Shown: positions 34,273 to 42,892 of the stretch, in pieces | Position numbering within the stretch: the stretch's first letter is position 1 | Layout: each line of letters starts with the position of its first letter | From: Klebsiella pneumoniae | GTDB lineage: Bacteria > Myxococcota_A > UBA796 > SXON01 | Direction of reading: 5' to 3' | NCBI GenBank assembly: GCA_945862325.1 | Contig: CAMAXZ010000003.1 | Location: 124,001-188,000, forward strand | Length of the DNA: 64,000 bases | Position numbers and translations under genes: made by a program | The notes under the pieces: generated by a model | Told to the model about the DNA's origin: nothing | Database searches by the model: none | The model's input: the letters and a program-made list of their open reading frames with translations, nothing else

Positions 34273-36108
34273 ATGCGCCCGTGGCACGAACGCCTACCGC
34301 GACGACTGGCCCGAGAGCTCCACGCCATGGAGGCCGCGGGCCTCAACCTCCGATTCGAGCGTGAGGCTGACGCCTTCGTCGGCTGGCGAGGAACCGTCAC
34401 CGTCGAGGGCATCGACCACTTTCTGCGAATCGTGTACCCCATGGACTTCCCTGCTCGCCCGCCTTGGGTGCGGGAGACGGCGCCGTTCAAGGACGAAGTG
34501 GTGGACGACAAGGTCACCTTCCACCAGCTGATCGACGGGTCGCTGTGCCTGTTCGCGTTGGGCGACGGCGATGATGCATGGTCGACCGAGCTCACCGTGG
34601 TCGACGTCGTCGCCCGCTATCGGGAGTTCAGGAGCGTCGCGAACGAGCGCGGCCACGTCGACGAACACGGGCGCCCGCTCGGAGATTTCGCAGGTCTTCC
34701 AGCCTTCCGGCCCCTGATTCTGACGCCCGCGCAGTCCGTTGTGCTCCGCGCACCCGGCGGACGGGGCTGGGTGTACGCCCACCCGCTCCTCACCGGCGCG
34801 GCCCTGATCGCGGGCCGGGTGGCCGGGCAAGACGAGACCATCCATGCCGACCAGGCTGCGGGGCCCTGGCGCGCCGTCAAGGAACACCTGAGATTTCCGT
34901 GGGTGAGGGTCAACGTGGAGCGGTGGCGCACCAGCTTCCCCGACCCTGCGAGCGTCGACGCCGTTCTCCCCGAGAGCGCGCGGGCTAGCCTCGGGCCGGA
35001 GGGCCTTGTATTGCTTGTGCGAGAACTTCCGGACGGACAGGTCGAATGTCTCCTGACCTGGCGCTCGCAGCCTGCGGAGCCGTCAGCGTCCGTGCTGGTG
35101 AGCAGCTCGATCGAGGTGGTCGACCTCAGCGATTCGCTTTTCGCGCGTGTCGACGGCGCGATGTCCGGCCGCGAGACGCTTGGCGACTGGAATGTCGTGC
35201 TGGTGGGGCTCGGCTCGCTCGGGAGTTCGGTGGCGGCTCACCTGGCTCGATCGGGTGTTTCTCGCTTTACCCTCTATGATCCAGATGTTCTCCGCGCCGA
35301 GAACGTCGTGCGACATGCCCTCGGCCTTGGCGGCATCTACTGCCCCAAACCGCTCGCGGTGAAGGCTGCCATCCTCGACCGGAATCCATGGGCAACCGTG
35401 GACACCCACGCGTCAAGCCCGCTCTGGGACGGCATCCCGAAGGCCAGCGCGGCATTCGAAGCGTTACTCGCCCAGGCGAAGACCCTCGTGGTTGTCACCA
35501 CGGCCGACGATCAAGTTGAGCGCGCGATCAACGACCTCGCCGTCCAGCATCGCGCGCCCGTGATCTACGCGAGCGTACTCGGCGCCGCCGAGCACGGGCG
35601 CATCTTCCGCGTGATCCCGTTGGAGAGCGCCTGCTACCAATGCGTCCTTGACGGCTACCGGGCCGAGCCCGAACGGTTCTTCCGGTTGAACGAGGACATC
35701 GGAACCACGCAGCCCGCGCTTGCCGGGTACCGCCAGCCGGGCATTCCCGGCCTTGGGATCGATGTGGAACTCGTCGCGCTCAACGCCTCTCGATTCGTGC
35801 TCCAGACCCTCAGCCGGCTGAACAATGGCAGCCCAGAGTACGCCGACGCCCCAGGCCACCACCTCGTCTGGAGCAACGCAGGTGGCCGGGGCTTCGACGG
35901 GCCGCTCCAGGCCCGGTGGGAGCCGTACGAGCGCCGGCCTGGGTGCCCGGTGTGCGGGGACCCGGACCGAGTCGGCGCGTGGGGCGAGGCCGAAGCTGCC
36001 GAACTGCGTGCTTTGGAGCGTACCCTCAGAGATCCGAGCCGAATGGCGCCCTCGGTGCCCGTCGTAGGGAGCGCCCCCAAGTCTAAACCGGAGATTCTAC
36101 GTGAGTAG
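34273..36108 (+). CDS. cap2: Cap2-like E2-E1 fusion protein
   Basis: This 611-residue protein has a ubiquitin-conjugating (E2)-like domain at residues 1-120 with the catalytic-type C92 (DGSLCLF) after the YPMDFPARPPWV strand. Its E1/ThiF-like adenylation domain spans about 300-550: GLGSLG at 312-317, YDPDVLRAENVVRH, and TTADDQVERAIND. CYQC (454-457) and CPVC (558-561) look like the zinc pair of E1 folds. An independent E1 catalytic cysteine is not obvious. In type II CBASS, Cap2 conjugates the CD-NTase C-terminus to primed targets. The start at ATG 34273 has AGGAG and follows the CD-NTase stop by four bases. The longer open frame is inside the CD-NTase gene. Confidence 0.9.
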   Translation: MRPWHERLPRRLARELHAMEAAGLNLRFEREADAFVGWRGTVTVEGIDHFLRIVYPMDFPARPPWVRETAPFKDEVVDDKVTFHQLIDGSLCLFALGDGDDAWSTELTVVDVVARYREFRSVANERGHVDEHGRPLGDFAGLPAFRPLILTPAQSVVLRAPGGRGWVYAHPLLTGAALIAGRVAGQDETIHADQAAGPWRAVKEHLRFPWVRVNVERWRTSFPDPASVDAVLPESARASLGPEGLVLLVRELPDGQVECLLTWRSQPAEPSASVLVSSSIEVVDLSDSLFARVDGAMSGRETLGDWNVVLVGLGSLGSSVAAHLARSGVSRFTLYDPDVLRAENVVRHALGLGGIYCPKPLAVKAAILDRNPWATVDTHASSPLWDGIPKASAAFEALLAQAKTLVVVTTADDQVERAINDLAVQHRAPVIYASVLGAAEHGRIFRVIPLESACYQCVLDGYRAEPERFFRLNEDIGTTQPALAGYRQPGIPGLGIDVELVALNASRFVLQTLSRLNNGSPEYADAPGHHLVWSNAGGRGFDGPLQARWEPYERRPGCPVCGDPDRVGAWGEAEAAELRALERTLRDPSRMAPSVPVVGSAPKSKPEILRE

Positions 36109-37876
36109 CCCCGATCAAATCATCCTCTTGCTGGACGTAGACGCCGCTGCCGACGAGAGTGGCGTGCTTCAGCGGGTGCCCCATGAGCGCAGGCACCGCC
36201 ACGTTCTCCGCCTGACGGACTTCGGCTACGAACGCCGACCCGGCGTGCCGCGTGACCGGCTGGACTGGGACAGCCTCGCGGCGGCCATTCTCTCGCTTGC
36301 CGAGCGCGCGCGGACCCTGCTGCCTACGGACGGCGCACCTCCCCAGGTCTACGTCGGGGGGTTCGCACCCCTCTCGGTGTTCTTCGCCATCGGCACGTAC
36401 CTGGACACCCGGCTCATGCAGGTAGTTTCCGTGCAGCAGCGACGGAACCAGCCTGGCACCTGGGATGTGCTCGATCTCTGCGCGACCGCAGGCACGGCGA
36501 CCGTGCTTGCAGCTGCAGGTCTGAACCCGGGGTCTCCCGCGGACGGCACGGGCCGCGTCGCAGTCTTCCTGTCGACGCAGGTCCCCGAGCCCCCGCGAGA
36601 GGCCATCCGCAACGTGATCCAGGCCCATGGCGACGACCTGGTCGGGATCGCGCGGCTCACGGCGGCCAGCACGACCGTCGATCAGTCCAACATCGGCGGG
36701 ATCGTCCACGACGCAGCCCGGCTGTTCGTGGATTTGGTCTCCACATTCCCGTACAGGACCGGCGTCACCGTGTTTCTCGCCGGTCCATCGTCGCTGGCGC
36801 TTGCCGCGGGCCTGGCACTGAACCCGAACCAGTACCTCGCCGATGGCCGCACAATCGACCTTACTGAGTACGTGGCTGGCCCCTACGCAAGAGTACTCTC
36901 CCTGCCGATCGTTGTCGTGAGGGAGGTCACGCCCCCCGACGATCCGGCGTCGCAAAACCGCCGCGCAGCGGCGTTCGAGGCGCTCCGTTCGGGGCTCGAG
37001 GCGCTTCAGCGCGATCTGCAGGTCGACCAAGTCCACGTCCCGCGTGGCTTGGCCCGCGATGAAGAGGAGACGCGGACGTTAGGCGCCGCCGTTCTGGAGC
37101 GGATCCGTGCCTTGAAGCTTCCTGGTGCGGCCACTGATGGCGCCTTTGATATCGACACACTCGGGAACGAGCTGCGAATCGGGCACGGCCTGCTTCATCC
37201 GCTCGCACCTTTGGACTCAGATGCGCTTCGCCGGGTGGGCCAGCTCTTCACCCTTCACGAGGTCCTTCATGAGGATCAAGGTATCGGATCGCACAACTAT
37301 CAAGGCGTCGGGAGAACCGGTGTCGTGTTGGAGGAGGCCGACTTCTGGGCCGACGCCTTCGCGATCGCCACCGCGGTGCTGCACGAGTCCATGGTCGGCT
37401 CCGCCGGACGAGGCACGAAGCTGGGGACGGCGCTGGCGACGTTCATCGATGCTCACATCGAGGCTATGCGTGCGTTCGACCGGATGGAGCAGGGTTCCGC
37501 TACGCTGGTTGTCCTTCCCGAGCGGCGGCTCCGCCGCTATCTCATCTGGCACCTTCAGCGCGCACGCGCTGCGGCGGTGACCACACCAGCGCACGTGCGG
37601 TCGCTGTTCGATGCCAGGCTTTTTGTCGAACTCGGCCCGCTGCGTGGACATCTCGATTCTCGCTTCGACAAGCTCGTCGACGCCGCTACGCAGGACACGA
37701 CGTTGGCGGTCGGCTTGCACGGACGGGTCGCGCGGATTCCGCGTCTTCCGCAAAACTTCGAGCCCGCCGACTTCGTCGAAGCAGTGCGTCGTGCCGACGA
37801 CGACACGCTTCGAAAGCTGTCCACGTATGTCGTGAATCACGCGAAGGACCTGCTGATTTCATGGGCACGGCCGTGA
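36101..37876 (+). CDS. SAVED sensor fused to an HExxH metalloprotease-like domain
   Basis: This 591-residue protein is a probable CBASS effector. Residues about 80-275 read as a SAVED domain: VYVGGFAPLSVFFAIGTYL in the first CARF-like half, TVFLAGPSSLALAAGLAL with a following TEYVAGPYARVLSLP in the second. SAVED binds cyclic oligonucleotides. No HNH or PD-(D/E)xK nuclease precedes it. Instead residues 380-420 hold FTLHEVLHEDQG (HExxH at 386-390) and, after a 20-residue gap, LEEADFWADAFA, which resembles the third ligand helix of zincin peptidases. The remaining 170 residues are helical. It starts at GTG 36101, overlapping cap2 by eight bases. A signal-activated protease is inferred. Confidence 0.8.
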   Translation: MSSPDQIILLLDVDAAADESGVLQRVPHERRHRHVLRLTDFGYERRPGVPRDRLDWDSLAAAILSLAERARTLLPTDGAPPQVYVGGFAPLSVFFAIGTYLDTRLMQVVSVQQRRNQPGTWDVLDLCATAGTATVLAAAGLNPGSPADGTGRVAVFLSTQVPEPPREAIRNVIQAHGDDLVGIARLTAASTTVDQSNIGGIVHDAARLFVDLVSTFPYRTGVTVFLAGPSSLALAAGLALNPNQYLADGRTIDLTEYVAGPYARVLSLPIVVVREVTPPDDPASQNRRAAAFEALRSGLEALQRDLQVDQVHVPRGLARDEEETRTLGAAVLERIRALKLPGAATDGAFDIDTLGNELRIGHGLLHPLAPLDSDALRRVGQLFTLHEVLHEDQGIGSHNYQGVGRTGVVLEEADFWADAFAIATAVLHESMVGSAGRGTKLGTALATFIDAHIEAMRAFDRMEQGSATLVVLPERRLRRYLIWHLQRARAAAVTTPAHVRSLFDARLFVELGPLRGHLDSRFDKLVDAATQDTTLAVGLHGRVARIPRLPQNFEPADFVEAVRRADDDTLRKLSTYVVNHAKDLLISWARP

Positions 37877-38826
37877 CTCGGCGGGCTGCTGGCGCCGACT
37901 CGCCGCTCGCTGCGGTGCTTCGCGCGACCGACGAAGAGCTTCGCCCCGACGCGGCTGAGGTCGCTGAGGCCGAGGGACGGGCCAATCGCCTCATCGCGGA
38001 GTTGCATCGCGGCGGGGCGTGGATGTACCGCGTGGTGGAGATCATCGACCACGGGTCGATGAGCCGGGGAACCGCGCTACGCGGCTTCCGGGATCTCGAC
38101 AAACTCGTCGTCCTGGACCCACAGGCGCTCCTCACGACGCGCGGAACTCCTCGGACGCCCCGGGACACGATTCAGAGAATGGCAGGTGCGATCGAGTCCC
38201 GGCGACAGGGACTGGTCAACCAGGGCACAATTGTGGTCCGCGCCCAAGATCACAGCGTCGGCGTCGAGTATCCGGCAACCGGATTTCGCATCGACCTCGT
38301 TCCTGCGGTTCGGGAGCAGGGACGGCTCCTCATCCCTGAACATGGATCTGACCGCTGGATCCCTACAGATCCTGCGACGACGAAGTCGCGGCTGACGCGC
38401 GCGAAGCAACTCGCCCCTCATGCCGGGATCGTGGTTCGCCTCCTCAAGGGTTGGCGGCGTGCTCGAGGTCAGCACGCCCCGCTGCGGTCGTTCGCCGTGG
38501 AGACGCTGGTGGTGGACGCGGTTCTCAGCCGACCGGACACGCTCGACGGCCTAGTGTACAACTTCTTCGCGGAGATCGCGGGTCAGCCGGCCAACCGTCG
38601 GCTGGCTCTCGGGGCGGGCACCGCGTCCCGCGCACCCGTCGTAGTGGTGGATCCCGTGTCGGGGGGCAACCTCGCGAGCGACCTACGTGCCTCCCATCGC
38701 GTGGCGCTCATCCGGGCCGGCCGTGTCGCTGTCGAGCAGTTGTCCGAGATCGAGGCGTTGGCGGAGGCTGGGCAAGCTCGTTCGGCACTCTCGGGCTCGA
38801 GGAGGTTGTTCGTGGGGAGGCACTGA
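37861..38826 (+). CDS. Second CD-NTase-like nucleotidyltransferase
   Basis: This 321-residue protein has a full nucleotidyltransferase triad: GS at 65-66 (DHGSMSRGTALRG), D78-x-D80 (RDLDKLVVLD) and D145 (FRIDLVPAV). The fold order matches the CD-NTase in the first position of the operon, but the sequences differ widely and the C-terminus (LFVGRH) lacks a terminal glycine. ATG 37861 lies within the last 16 bases of the SAVED gene. It could make a second signal, modify a target with a nucleotide like an antitoxin-type NTase, or regulate the first enzyme. Confidence 0.8.
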   Translation: MGTAVTRRAAGADSPLAAVLRATDEELRPDAAEVAEAEGRANRLIAELHRGGAWMYRVVEIIDHGSMSRGTALRGFRDLDKLVVLDPQALLTTRGTPRTPRDTIQRMAGAIESRRQGLVNQGTIVVRAQDHSVGVEYPATGFRIDLVPAVREQGRLLIPEHGSDRWIPTDPATTKSRLTRAKQLAPHAGIVVRLLKGWRRARGQHAPLRSFAVETLVVDAVLSRPDTLDGLVYNFFAEIAGQPANRRLALGAGTASRAPVVVVDPVSGGNLASDLRASHRVALIRAGRVAVEQLSEIEALAEAGQARSALSGSRRLFVGRH

Positions 38827-38894
38827 CTGACGCGTCCTGCGTCCTGGTACTTGCCGCCCCCCGGCCGTCGCCGCAACATTCCGCGGTAAGCGGC

Positions 38895-38936
38895 ATATTC
38901 CCTGGGAATATTCCACCCACGGAATCGGAATATTCC
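38895..38936. repeat. Cluster of GGAATATTCC palindromes between convergent genes
   Basis: ATATTCCC-T-GGGAATAT is a perfect 17-base palindrome at 38895-38911. GGAATATTCC occurs at 38905-38914 and again at 38927-38936. The cluster is strikingly AT-rich for this DNA and lies in the 133-base gap between the CBASS-like operon end and the end of the convergent XRE gene. It could be a protein-binding or recombination site. There is no T-tract to suggest a terminator. Confidence 0.7.
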
Positions 38937-38959
38937 TGGCCCGGCCGCCGCCTCCCGCC

Positions 38960-40099
38960 CTACGACCCCTCGCGCCGTGGCTGCGCCGGACTCTTGTTCA
39001 CGTCGCTGATCGCCTTCCGCAGCGCGACCTGCAGCGTCGGCCCGAGCTTCGCCTTCAGGGCGGTCTCGGCCTTCGAGATGGTGCCCTGCTCCACGCCGAG
39101 TTGCCCGGCGAGCACCTTCTGCGTGACCTGGATGCGCCGCCGGAACACCACGAGGTCGTAGCCCGTGAGGGTCCACTCCTCGGGCCAGTCGTCGTCGGGG
39201 CGCCACGGACCCGTCGGGTTCTTCGGGCCGGGGAGCGGGAACCGGCCTGCCGACTCCATCGCCTCACGGTCGGACTTCGCGAGGTCGTGGGTCGGTGGTT
39301 TCTCAGCGAGCTTGGCCACGAAGGCGTCGCCGATGGCGCGCGCGAGGTCCGACTGGGTCGGTGCCGGTTTGGCACGCGGGTCGGCGGCGGCGGGAGGCGA
39401 ATTCGGCGTACGCGCGGCCGGCCGGGCGGGAGCCGCGCGCGAGGCCGGCGGATCTGCCTGCACACGACGTAGATCCAGTGCCGGCTTGCCGCTCGCGTTC
39501 TGTGGCGCCGACGTCGGCGCCGTCCGCACCCGCGCGGCTGCCGCCGGTTCCGTGCGCTGCGACGTGGTGCCCGTGGGCGCTGCGCCCTGCTGCCGAGCTG
39601 GGCTCGTCGCTGCAGCGGCATTCCGCTGGCGAGCCAGGGCGTTCTTCGCCTCGTCGGCGGCTCGTTTCGCCGCCGCGGCCTCCCCGGCTTGCGTGATGGC
39701 GAGCGCGTCCGCGACCGCCCGCTCTCGCTCCGCCTTGCGCTGTGACGCACGGCTCGCATCGAGCTCAGCCTGGAGCTTGGCCAGCTTGTCGGCGGAGTCG
39801 TCGTAGCGGGGCGCCTCCTTCACCACCGCGTTGGGCGCCGGCTCCGTCCGGGTCGTCGGCGTCGCCGGTTGGGAGCGGAGCCTCTCCCCCTTGATCTCCA
39901 CCGCCTTCAGCCTCACCACCCGCTTTCGGGCGAGCTCGACCAGGTCCCCCGCGCGCATCCGCACGAGGTGGCGCCCGTGAGCCTCGGCCTCACGAACGTC
40001 GTCCTGCCAGTCGTTGATTTTGTCGAGGAGCGCGTCCACGTCGTCACACGCGGCGATCCACGCGGACTCTTGGGCGAACACCTGGTCGAGCGTGGCCAT
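38960..40099 (-). CDS. XRE-family HTH protein with long coiled-coil/Ala-Pro linker
   Basis: This 379-residue protein has an N-terminal helical segment, a coiled-coil-like region near residues 100-165, an Ala/Pro-rich linker to about 265, and a C-terminal XRE-type HTH (VTQKVLAGQLGVEQGTISKAETAL). The DNA-binding domain at the far C-terminus is unusual for repressors. It is coupled to the acidic gene upstream (TGATG overlap). Likely a regulator or partition-type adaptor of element B. Confidence 0.65.
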   Translation of the reverse strand: MATLDQVFAQESAWIAACDDVDALLDKINDWQDDVREAEAHGRHLVRMRAGDLVELARKRVVRLKAVEIKGERLRSQPATPTTRTEPAPNAVVKEAPRYDDSADKLAKLQAELDASRASQRKAERERAVADALAITQAGEAAAAKRAADEAKNALARQRNAAAATSPARQQGAAPTGTTSQRTEPAAAARVRTAPTSAPQNASGKPALDLRRVQADPPASRAAPARPAARTPNSPPAAADPRAKPAPTQSDLARAIGDAFVAKLAEKPPTHDLAKSDREAMESAGRFPLPGPKNPTGPWRPDDDWPEEWTLTGYDLVVFRRRIQVTQKVLAGQLGVEQGTISKAETALKAKLGPTLQVALRKAISDVNKSPAQPRREGS

Positions 40100-40518
40100 C
40101 AGCGTTTCCGATCGGCGAGCCGCTTCGCCCGGAGGTCCAGCTCGCGCTGCTCCACGAGGCGCAGCAGGTCGCGGACGCGCATGAGCCCGATCTGCGACGG
40201 ATTCGGCGTCTGCAGGGCGTTCTCATAGGACTGGCGCTTGAGCCGAAGCTCAGCCGCGTCGTCGATCCGGCGGACCGCCGCCCGTTCCGCGTTGTAGAAC
40301 GCCTCGACGCGGGCGTACTGCTCCGGGGTGTCCTTGTTCGACTCCTCGGCCTCCGACGCATCTTCCTCCACGTCGCCGTCATCCGAGTCGTCGTCGTCAT
40401 CCTCCTCGTCCTCGCCGTCCTCGTCGTCGGGCGCTTCCTCCTCGTCGGTCTCGATCTCCTCGTCGGACCAGAACTTGGTCTGGTCCCCGTCGTCGTCCGT
40501 ATGGATGTACCAGGGCAT
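40099..40518 (-). CDS. Small highly acidic protein
   Basis: This 139-residue protein begins at ATG 40518 after a good AAAGGAG. Residues 15-60 are almost wholly Asp and Glu. The C-terminal 80 residues are helical and charged (YNAERAAVRRIDDAAELRLKRQ). No family is recognised. Acidic proteins on mobile elements are sometimes DNA mimics, but here composition is the only evidence. It is co-transcribed with the XRE gene. Confidence 0.6.
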   Translation of the reverse strand: MPWYIHTDDDGDQTKFWSDEEIETDEEEAPDDEDGEDEEDDDDDSDDGDVEEDASEAEESNKDTPEQYARVEAFYNAERAAVRRIDDAAELRLKRQSYENALQTPNPSQIGLMRVRDLLRLVEQRELDLRAKRLADRKR

Positions 40519-40624
40519 CTGCTCACTCCTTTGCGGCTCACGCCGCGCTGTTTCGCACCCCTCGCAACGACCCGGACCACCCGGACCGCGCGAGAAGCGC
40601 TGAAAGTTCCTCGTTGATTTCAGT

Positions 40625-40750
40625 GGTCCATGCTCCGCGGGACATGGACCGCATGGACCGCGGGTCCACGCGGTCCACCCCGGTCCACGTCGGCGGCAGC
40701 ATGGACCGCACCATTTCGCTACGACGCTCCATTGTTTTTCGCGGGGTCCA
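40625..40750. repeat. Eight GGTCCA/TGGACC repeats, possible iterons
   Basis: The hexamer occurs at 40625, 40645, 40654, 40663, 40672, 40682, 40702 and 40745 in mixed orientation, mostly 9-20 bases apart. Two CCGGACC units lie nearby at 40570-40585. The field covers most of the gap 40519-40718 and the 3' end of the VapE-like gene. Its position beside the replication genes suggests an origin or a regulator-binding array. Confidence 0.6.
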
Positions 40751-41990
40751 TGCTCGGAGGCCGTTCCCAGCACCACGCGCGCGCCTTCTCCACGCTCCGC
40801 GGGCGCGTCTTCGTGCATCCCAGCCGAGACAAAGCGCGGCCCACGCGCTGCCGCACTTTCTTGTCCCACCGATCGAACGGAAGGCCGAGCCCGTCGGCGA
40901 GGGCCTGCTCCACGGTGAACGGCGCGTCCTGGTGGACGACCCAACCCTCAAGACGCGGCTCCCAGGCGTCCGGCTCCTCGTGCATGAGCTGGGCATCCTT
41001 GAGCCAAGCTTCCTCCTCGCGATTGAGCCACCACGTCTCACCGTCGCGGTAGCGGGCGACGGCCTCCGCCCAGAGCTGATCGCGCATCGCGACGATCCCG
41101 GCAGCGTCCATTGCGCCGACGCGCACCGGCCAGAAACGACGGCCACCGGTGTCGTCGGTGAGGATCTCATCCCGGTTCGCCGAGCCCACGAGCACCACCC
41201 GGCGGGGGTGGGCCTCGATGTGGCGGCCGTACGGCCGACGGAAACGGTCGACTCGGCTCGACAGGAAGGCCTTCGCCTGCTCGTTCGACGTACGCCGGAG
41301 CGCGTTCAGCTCGGCGACTTCGTAAATCCAAACGCCCTTGATCTGGAGGAAGCCCTCCTTGGAGTTTAGGTCGAGCGTCGTGTCGGCGAACCAAGCCTCG
41401 TCGGGGACGAACGCGCCGATCGTCGTGGACTTCTGCTGGCCCTGCCCGCCGATGAGGACGAGCATGGTGTCGACCTTGCACCCCGGCTTGAACGCGCGGG
41501 CGACGGCGCTCACCATGAACGCCACGCCGAAGCGGCGGTTCAGCGGCGTGTCCTCGGCGGAGAAGTACCTGGGGAGCAGCTCGGGCAGCCTCGGCACGCC
41601 GTCCCAGGCGAGGCCGTTCAGGTAGTCGCGGACAGGATCGTAGGGGGAGCGGTGGGCGACGTACGCGGTGGCCCGGTTGAGGGTCTCGGGCGAGACGCGC
41701 AGCCCGTAGACGTCGTCGAGCCAGATCGCCAGCTCGGTCTCCCGGTCGTCGGTGAGCGCCTCCCCGTCGAGGTGCGCTTCGTCGTGAAGCTGCGACCATC
41801 GCAGCCGCTCCGACCAGCGCTCGTCGTGTTGCAGGATGTGCGCCGCATTGCGGATCGACGCGACCGGCTTGCCCTTCTCGGTCTTGTCGAGCCCGTGCTG
41901 CACGTCGAAGTCGGGTTCTCGGTCGACGACGACGCCAGCGGCCTTCACCGCGGCAGGGCCGAGCACCATCGCGGTGTTGGCGGCGTTCAT
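40719..41990 (-). CDS. VapE/VirE-type helicase-like replication protein
   Basis: This 423-residue protein of the virulence-associated E family is typical of phage satellites and plasmids. It has the characteristic RDYLNGLAWDGVPRL and a Walker A-like GGQGQQKST near residue 155, then VWIYEVAELNAL (Walker B region) and SANRDEILTDDTGGRRFWPV, a hallmark of the family. ATG 41990 overlaps the primase-like gene upstream as ATGA. It should act with that protein to replicate element B. Confidence 0.88.
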   Translation of the reverse strand: MNAANTAMVLGPAAVKAAGVVVDREPDFDVQHGLDKTEKGKPVASIRNAAHILQHDERWSERLRWSQLHDEAHLDGEALTDDRETELAIWLDDVYGLRVSPETLNRATAYVAHRSPYDPVRDYLNGLAWDGVPRLPELLPRYFSAEDTPLNRRFGVAFMVSAVARAFKPGCKVDTMLVLIGGQGQQKSTTIGAFVPDEAWFADTTLDLNSKEGFLQIKGVWIYEVAELNALRRTSNEQAKAFLSSRVDRFRRPYGRHIEAHPRRVVLVGSANRDEILTDDTGGRRFWPVRVGAMDAAGIVAMRDQLWAEAVARYRDGETWWLNREEEAWLKDAQLMHEEPDAWEPRLEGWVVHQDAPFTVEQALADGLGLPFDRWDKKVRQRVGRALSRLGCTKTRPRSVEKARAWCWERPPSMDPAKNNGAS

Positions 41991-42850
41991 GCCGCACCCG
42001 CGAGCAGCAACTCGATCCCGCCGGTCCAGCCGCATGTCGAGCGGTGATTGCAGCGCGCGCGGCGGAGCCGGGTCGGTGCGAGGTAGAACCAGACCGACGC
42101 TCGGCCGCACGCGGGGCAAACGACGCCTGTGGCTCGTCGCAGGCCCATCTCACCGGTGATCGTGGCTCCCGCGTCGAAGGCGGCGCGCTCCCGGCTCTCG
42201 GGATCGGTCAGGAGTCGGCCGCGAACGGCGCTGTCCCGCAGGCGGGCCGGGACGCAAAGCTCAGGGGCGTGGAGGCGGACCGCAGGCGGGGCCGGGGGAG
42301 GCTCCGGCAACACATCCAACACCTCCAGAAGCGCCCCGACCCGGACCTCGGTATGATGCGGTGCGTCCGGTCGGGGCAGCGCCGGCCGAAAGTACAGGCG
42401 GGACGGGTCTTTACACGCGACGTCGGCACCCGGCGCTCGTTCCACCGCCCAGGCCCAGGCCCGCGCCCACGACATCAACGGGACCGGCCGGGCGAGCGGC
42501 ACCACGAGGCGGAACCTCGGCGCCTCGGGCGTGTGCGACCAGGTCGTGTGCATCACGACGAGGTGGTCTGCCCACACGGCGAGCGCGTCATCGGGATCCC
42601 CGGCGTCGAAGTCCAGCACCAGGCAGGACACGTCCTCCACGGCACCCGCCTTCCGCGCCGCCCCCCGGCGAAAGCGCGCGGGCGACCACGCCGGCAACGC
42701 CAATTTGTTCTCCACGGCGAGGACCGGGAACGTGGTCAGCGCACGGACGAGTCCGGCGACGGTGGTTTCGCGCGGCTTCGGCTGGTTGTCCCATGCGTTG
42801 TCGAACGCGGAGACGTGGAGGCGGGTGGCGGGCAGACGGATGGCGTCCAT
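41987..42850 (-). CDS. Primase-like replication protein
   Basis: This 287-residue protein has an N-terminal PrimPol-like core (CLVLDFDAGD with HTTWSHTPEAPRFRLVVPL, then DPSRLYFRPAL) and a C-terminal zinc-finger-like segment (CPACGRASVWF with CNHRSTCGW). The pattern fits primase-type proteins encoded next to VapE helicases in satellites. It is coupled to the VapE-like gene. The metal-binding aspartates of the core are plausible but not proven. Confidence 0.7.
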   Translation of the reverse strand: MDAIRLPATRLHVSAFDNAWDNQPKPRETTVAGLVRALTTFPVLAVENKLALPAWSPARFRRGAARKAGAVEDVSCLVLDFDAGDPDDALAVWADHLVVMHTTWSHTPEAPRFRLVVPLARPVPLMSWARAWAWAVERAPGADVACKDPSRLYFRPALPRPDAPHHTEVRVGALLEVLDVLPEPPPAPPAVRLHAPELCVPARLRDSAVRGRLLTDPESRERAAFDAGATITGEMGLRRATGVVCPACGRASVWFYLAPTRLRRARCNHRSTCGWTGGIELLLAGAA

Positions 42851-42892
42851 CGGGATCTCGACGGTAGAAGGCTGGATTGGGGCGGAAGCGGG

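Noticed and set aside
38895-38936. Bidirectional rho-independent terminator
   Set aside because: Palindromes are AT-centred and lack following T runs, so a terminator is not supported.
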